34,459 nt of DNA from Saprospiraceae bacterium (lineage in GTDB: Bacteria; Bacteroidota; Bacteroidia; Chitinophagales; Saprospiraceae), in contig JAHDBH010000028.1 in the NCBI GenBank assembly GCA_020630495.1, positions 1 through 34,459 of the forward strand. The letters are read 5' to 3'. Below are positions 34,043 to 34,459 of the stretch, piece after piece. A program made the position numbers and the translations under genes. How positions within the stretch are numbered: the stretch's first letter is position 1; the number at the start of each line of letters is the position of its first letter. The notes beneath the pieces were generated by a model. That model saw only the letters and a program-made list of their open reading frames with translations, did not search any database and was not told the origin of the DNA.

Positions 34043-34078
34043 AGTGCTAGATGCTTAGAGGTGTAAATGACTGACCAT

Positions 34079-34393
34079 AAAACTACGACCAGCGGGAAGT
34101 GTTCCCTAGGGGCTGAGAAAAAGGGTGAAGGGTGCTGTGGTAGACAAGGGCGGCTGTGGTCTGCGGAGGAAGATGTGCCTTTCGGCAAAATGCGTGCTTC
34201 TTAGAATATGGCTTGACAATATATAGTATCAATGGCATATCACAATGAGGTGATAGCATGTGAACGTCGTTGTCCCGGGCTTCCTAGCCCCGGACCCATA
34301 TGTCTACATAGCTTGAGCATACAACTTCCGCGAACCAGGATCATCAGATTTGCTACCGTTTATGTATACAGCAGTATTATTTACTATGTATAG
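34079..34393. other. Gene-poor region upstream of uvrA with one GC-rich hairpin
   Basis: I see no convincing gene in these roughly 315 bases. They presumably contain the uvrA promoter, but no TAnnTTTG match on the minus strand was found. A hairpin at 34272-34295 (GTCCCGGGCT / AGCCCCGGAC with one C-C mismatch, four-base loop TCCT) stands out as GC-rich in an AT-rich stretch. It lacks a T-run, so an intrinsic terminator is unlikely. No tRNA-like clover leaf was seen. Confidence 0.55.
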
Positions 34394-34459
34394 ATGCCAG
34401 ATTTATTGATTGCTACTGGAATTCCTGAGTTTTGGGGAGGGGAGGGAAATATCTTTGGT
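34394..34459 (+). CDS. Possible 5' end of a gene cut by the right edge
   Basis: From an ATG at 34394 the frame stays open to the edge, 22 codons, reading MPDLLIATGIPEFWGGEGNI. The length is too short for recognition, and open frames this long are common by chance. The preceding AT-rich gap is compatible with a promoter but no clear -7 box is present. It would be divergent from uvrA. Treat as a placeholder. Confidence 0.25.
   Translation, partial: MPDLLIATGIPEFWGGEGNIFG

Noticed and set aside
33554-34066. Plus-strand open frame of 170 codons
   Set aside because: It is antisense to the conserved N-terminal part of uvrA and shows no domain.

Overview
The window looks like a chromosomal segment of an aerobic Bacteroidota bacterium (Saprospiria, Cytophagia or Chitinophagia type; I cannot fix the genus). 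The main clues are gldE and gldD next to mutY and ssb, a heme A synthase, a roughly 1100-residue SecA, a Tgt without zinc cysteines, a stand-alone ECF sigma factor of the common Bacteroidota type, and several TAnnTTTG promoter boxes. Shine-Dalgarno sequences are mostly absent. Core genes sampled by eye are about 48% GC. No tRNA, rRNA, insertion sequence or CRISPR array was seen.

Layout. Positions 1-1456 hold two minus-strand genes, an alpha/beta hydrolase cut by the left edge and ctaA, overlapping by four bases. Positions 1457-1763 are a 307-base AT-rich gap with a cluster of DnaA-box-like sites. Genes point away from it on both sides, so it is my best candidate for the replication origin. 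From 1764 to 9910 there is a tight plus-strand series: dtd, a MazG-like pyrophosphatase, an orphan DppC-type permease, a GAF/PP2C phosphatase, a TM2-SHOCT protein, a CBS protein, an Omp85-type barrel, nadK, a cyclase-family hydrolase and a two-TM protein. Most neighbours overlap by 1-25 bases. One minus-strand lipoprotein gene (9915-10700) interrupts. Then come secA, a SPOR-like protein, rodA, tgt and lptF/G (10787-18120), an ECF sigma factor with its own terminator, and mutY-ssb-gldE-gldD (18949-22501).

From 22.5 kb orientation is mixed: trhO (-), a dksA-like gene and lspA (+), two ArsR-type regulators, then tsaB, a CtpA protease and an alpha/beta hydrolase (all -), and a cysteine-rich PDZ protein (-). 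Positions 29641-30995 hold an AT-rich MqsR-like toxin and a composite MqsA-HTH-Panacea antitoxin. This is the clearest accessory island and the most interesting system here. uvrA (-) follows and has no canonical start codon. The last 400 bases are nearly empty, apart from a hairpin and a possible partial ORF at the right edge.

Themes. Envelope biogenesis is well represented: SecA, Omp85, LptF/G, RodA, LspA, SPOR protein, and GldD/GldE. So is RNA or DNA quality control: Dtd, Tgt, TrhO, TsaB, MutY, UvrA, SSB and the NTP pyrophosphatase. Many functions below are family-level calls from motifs read by eye, without database searches.
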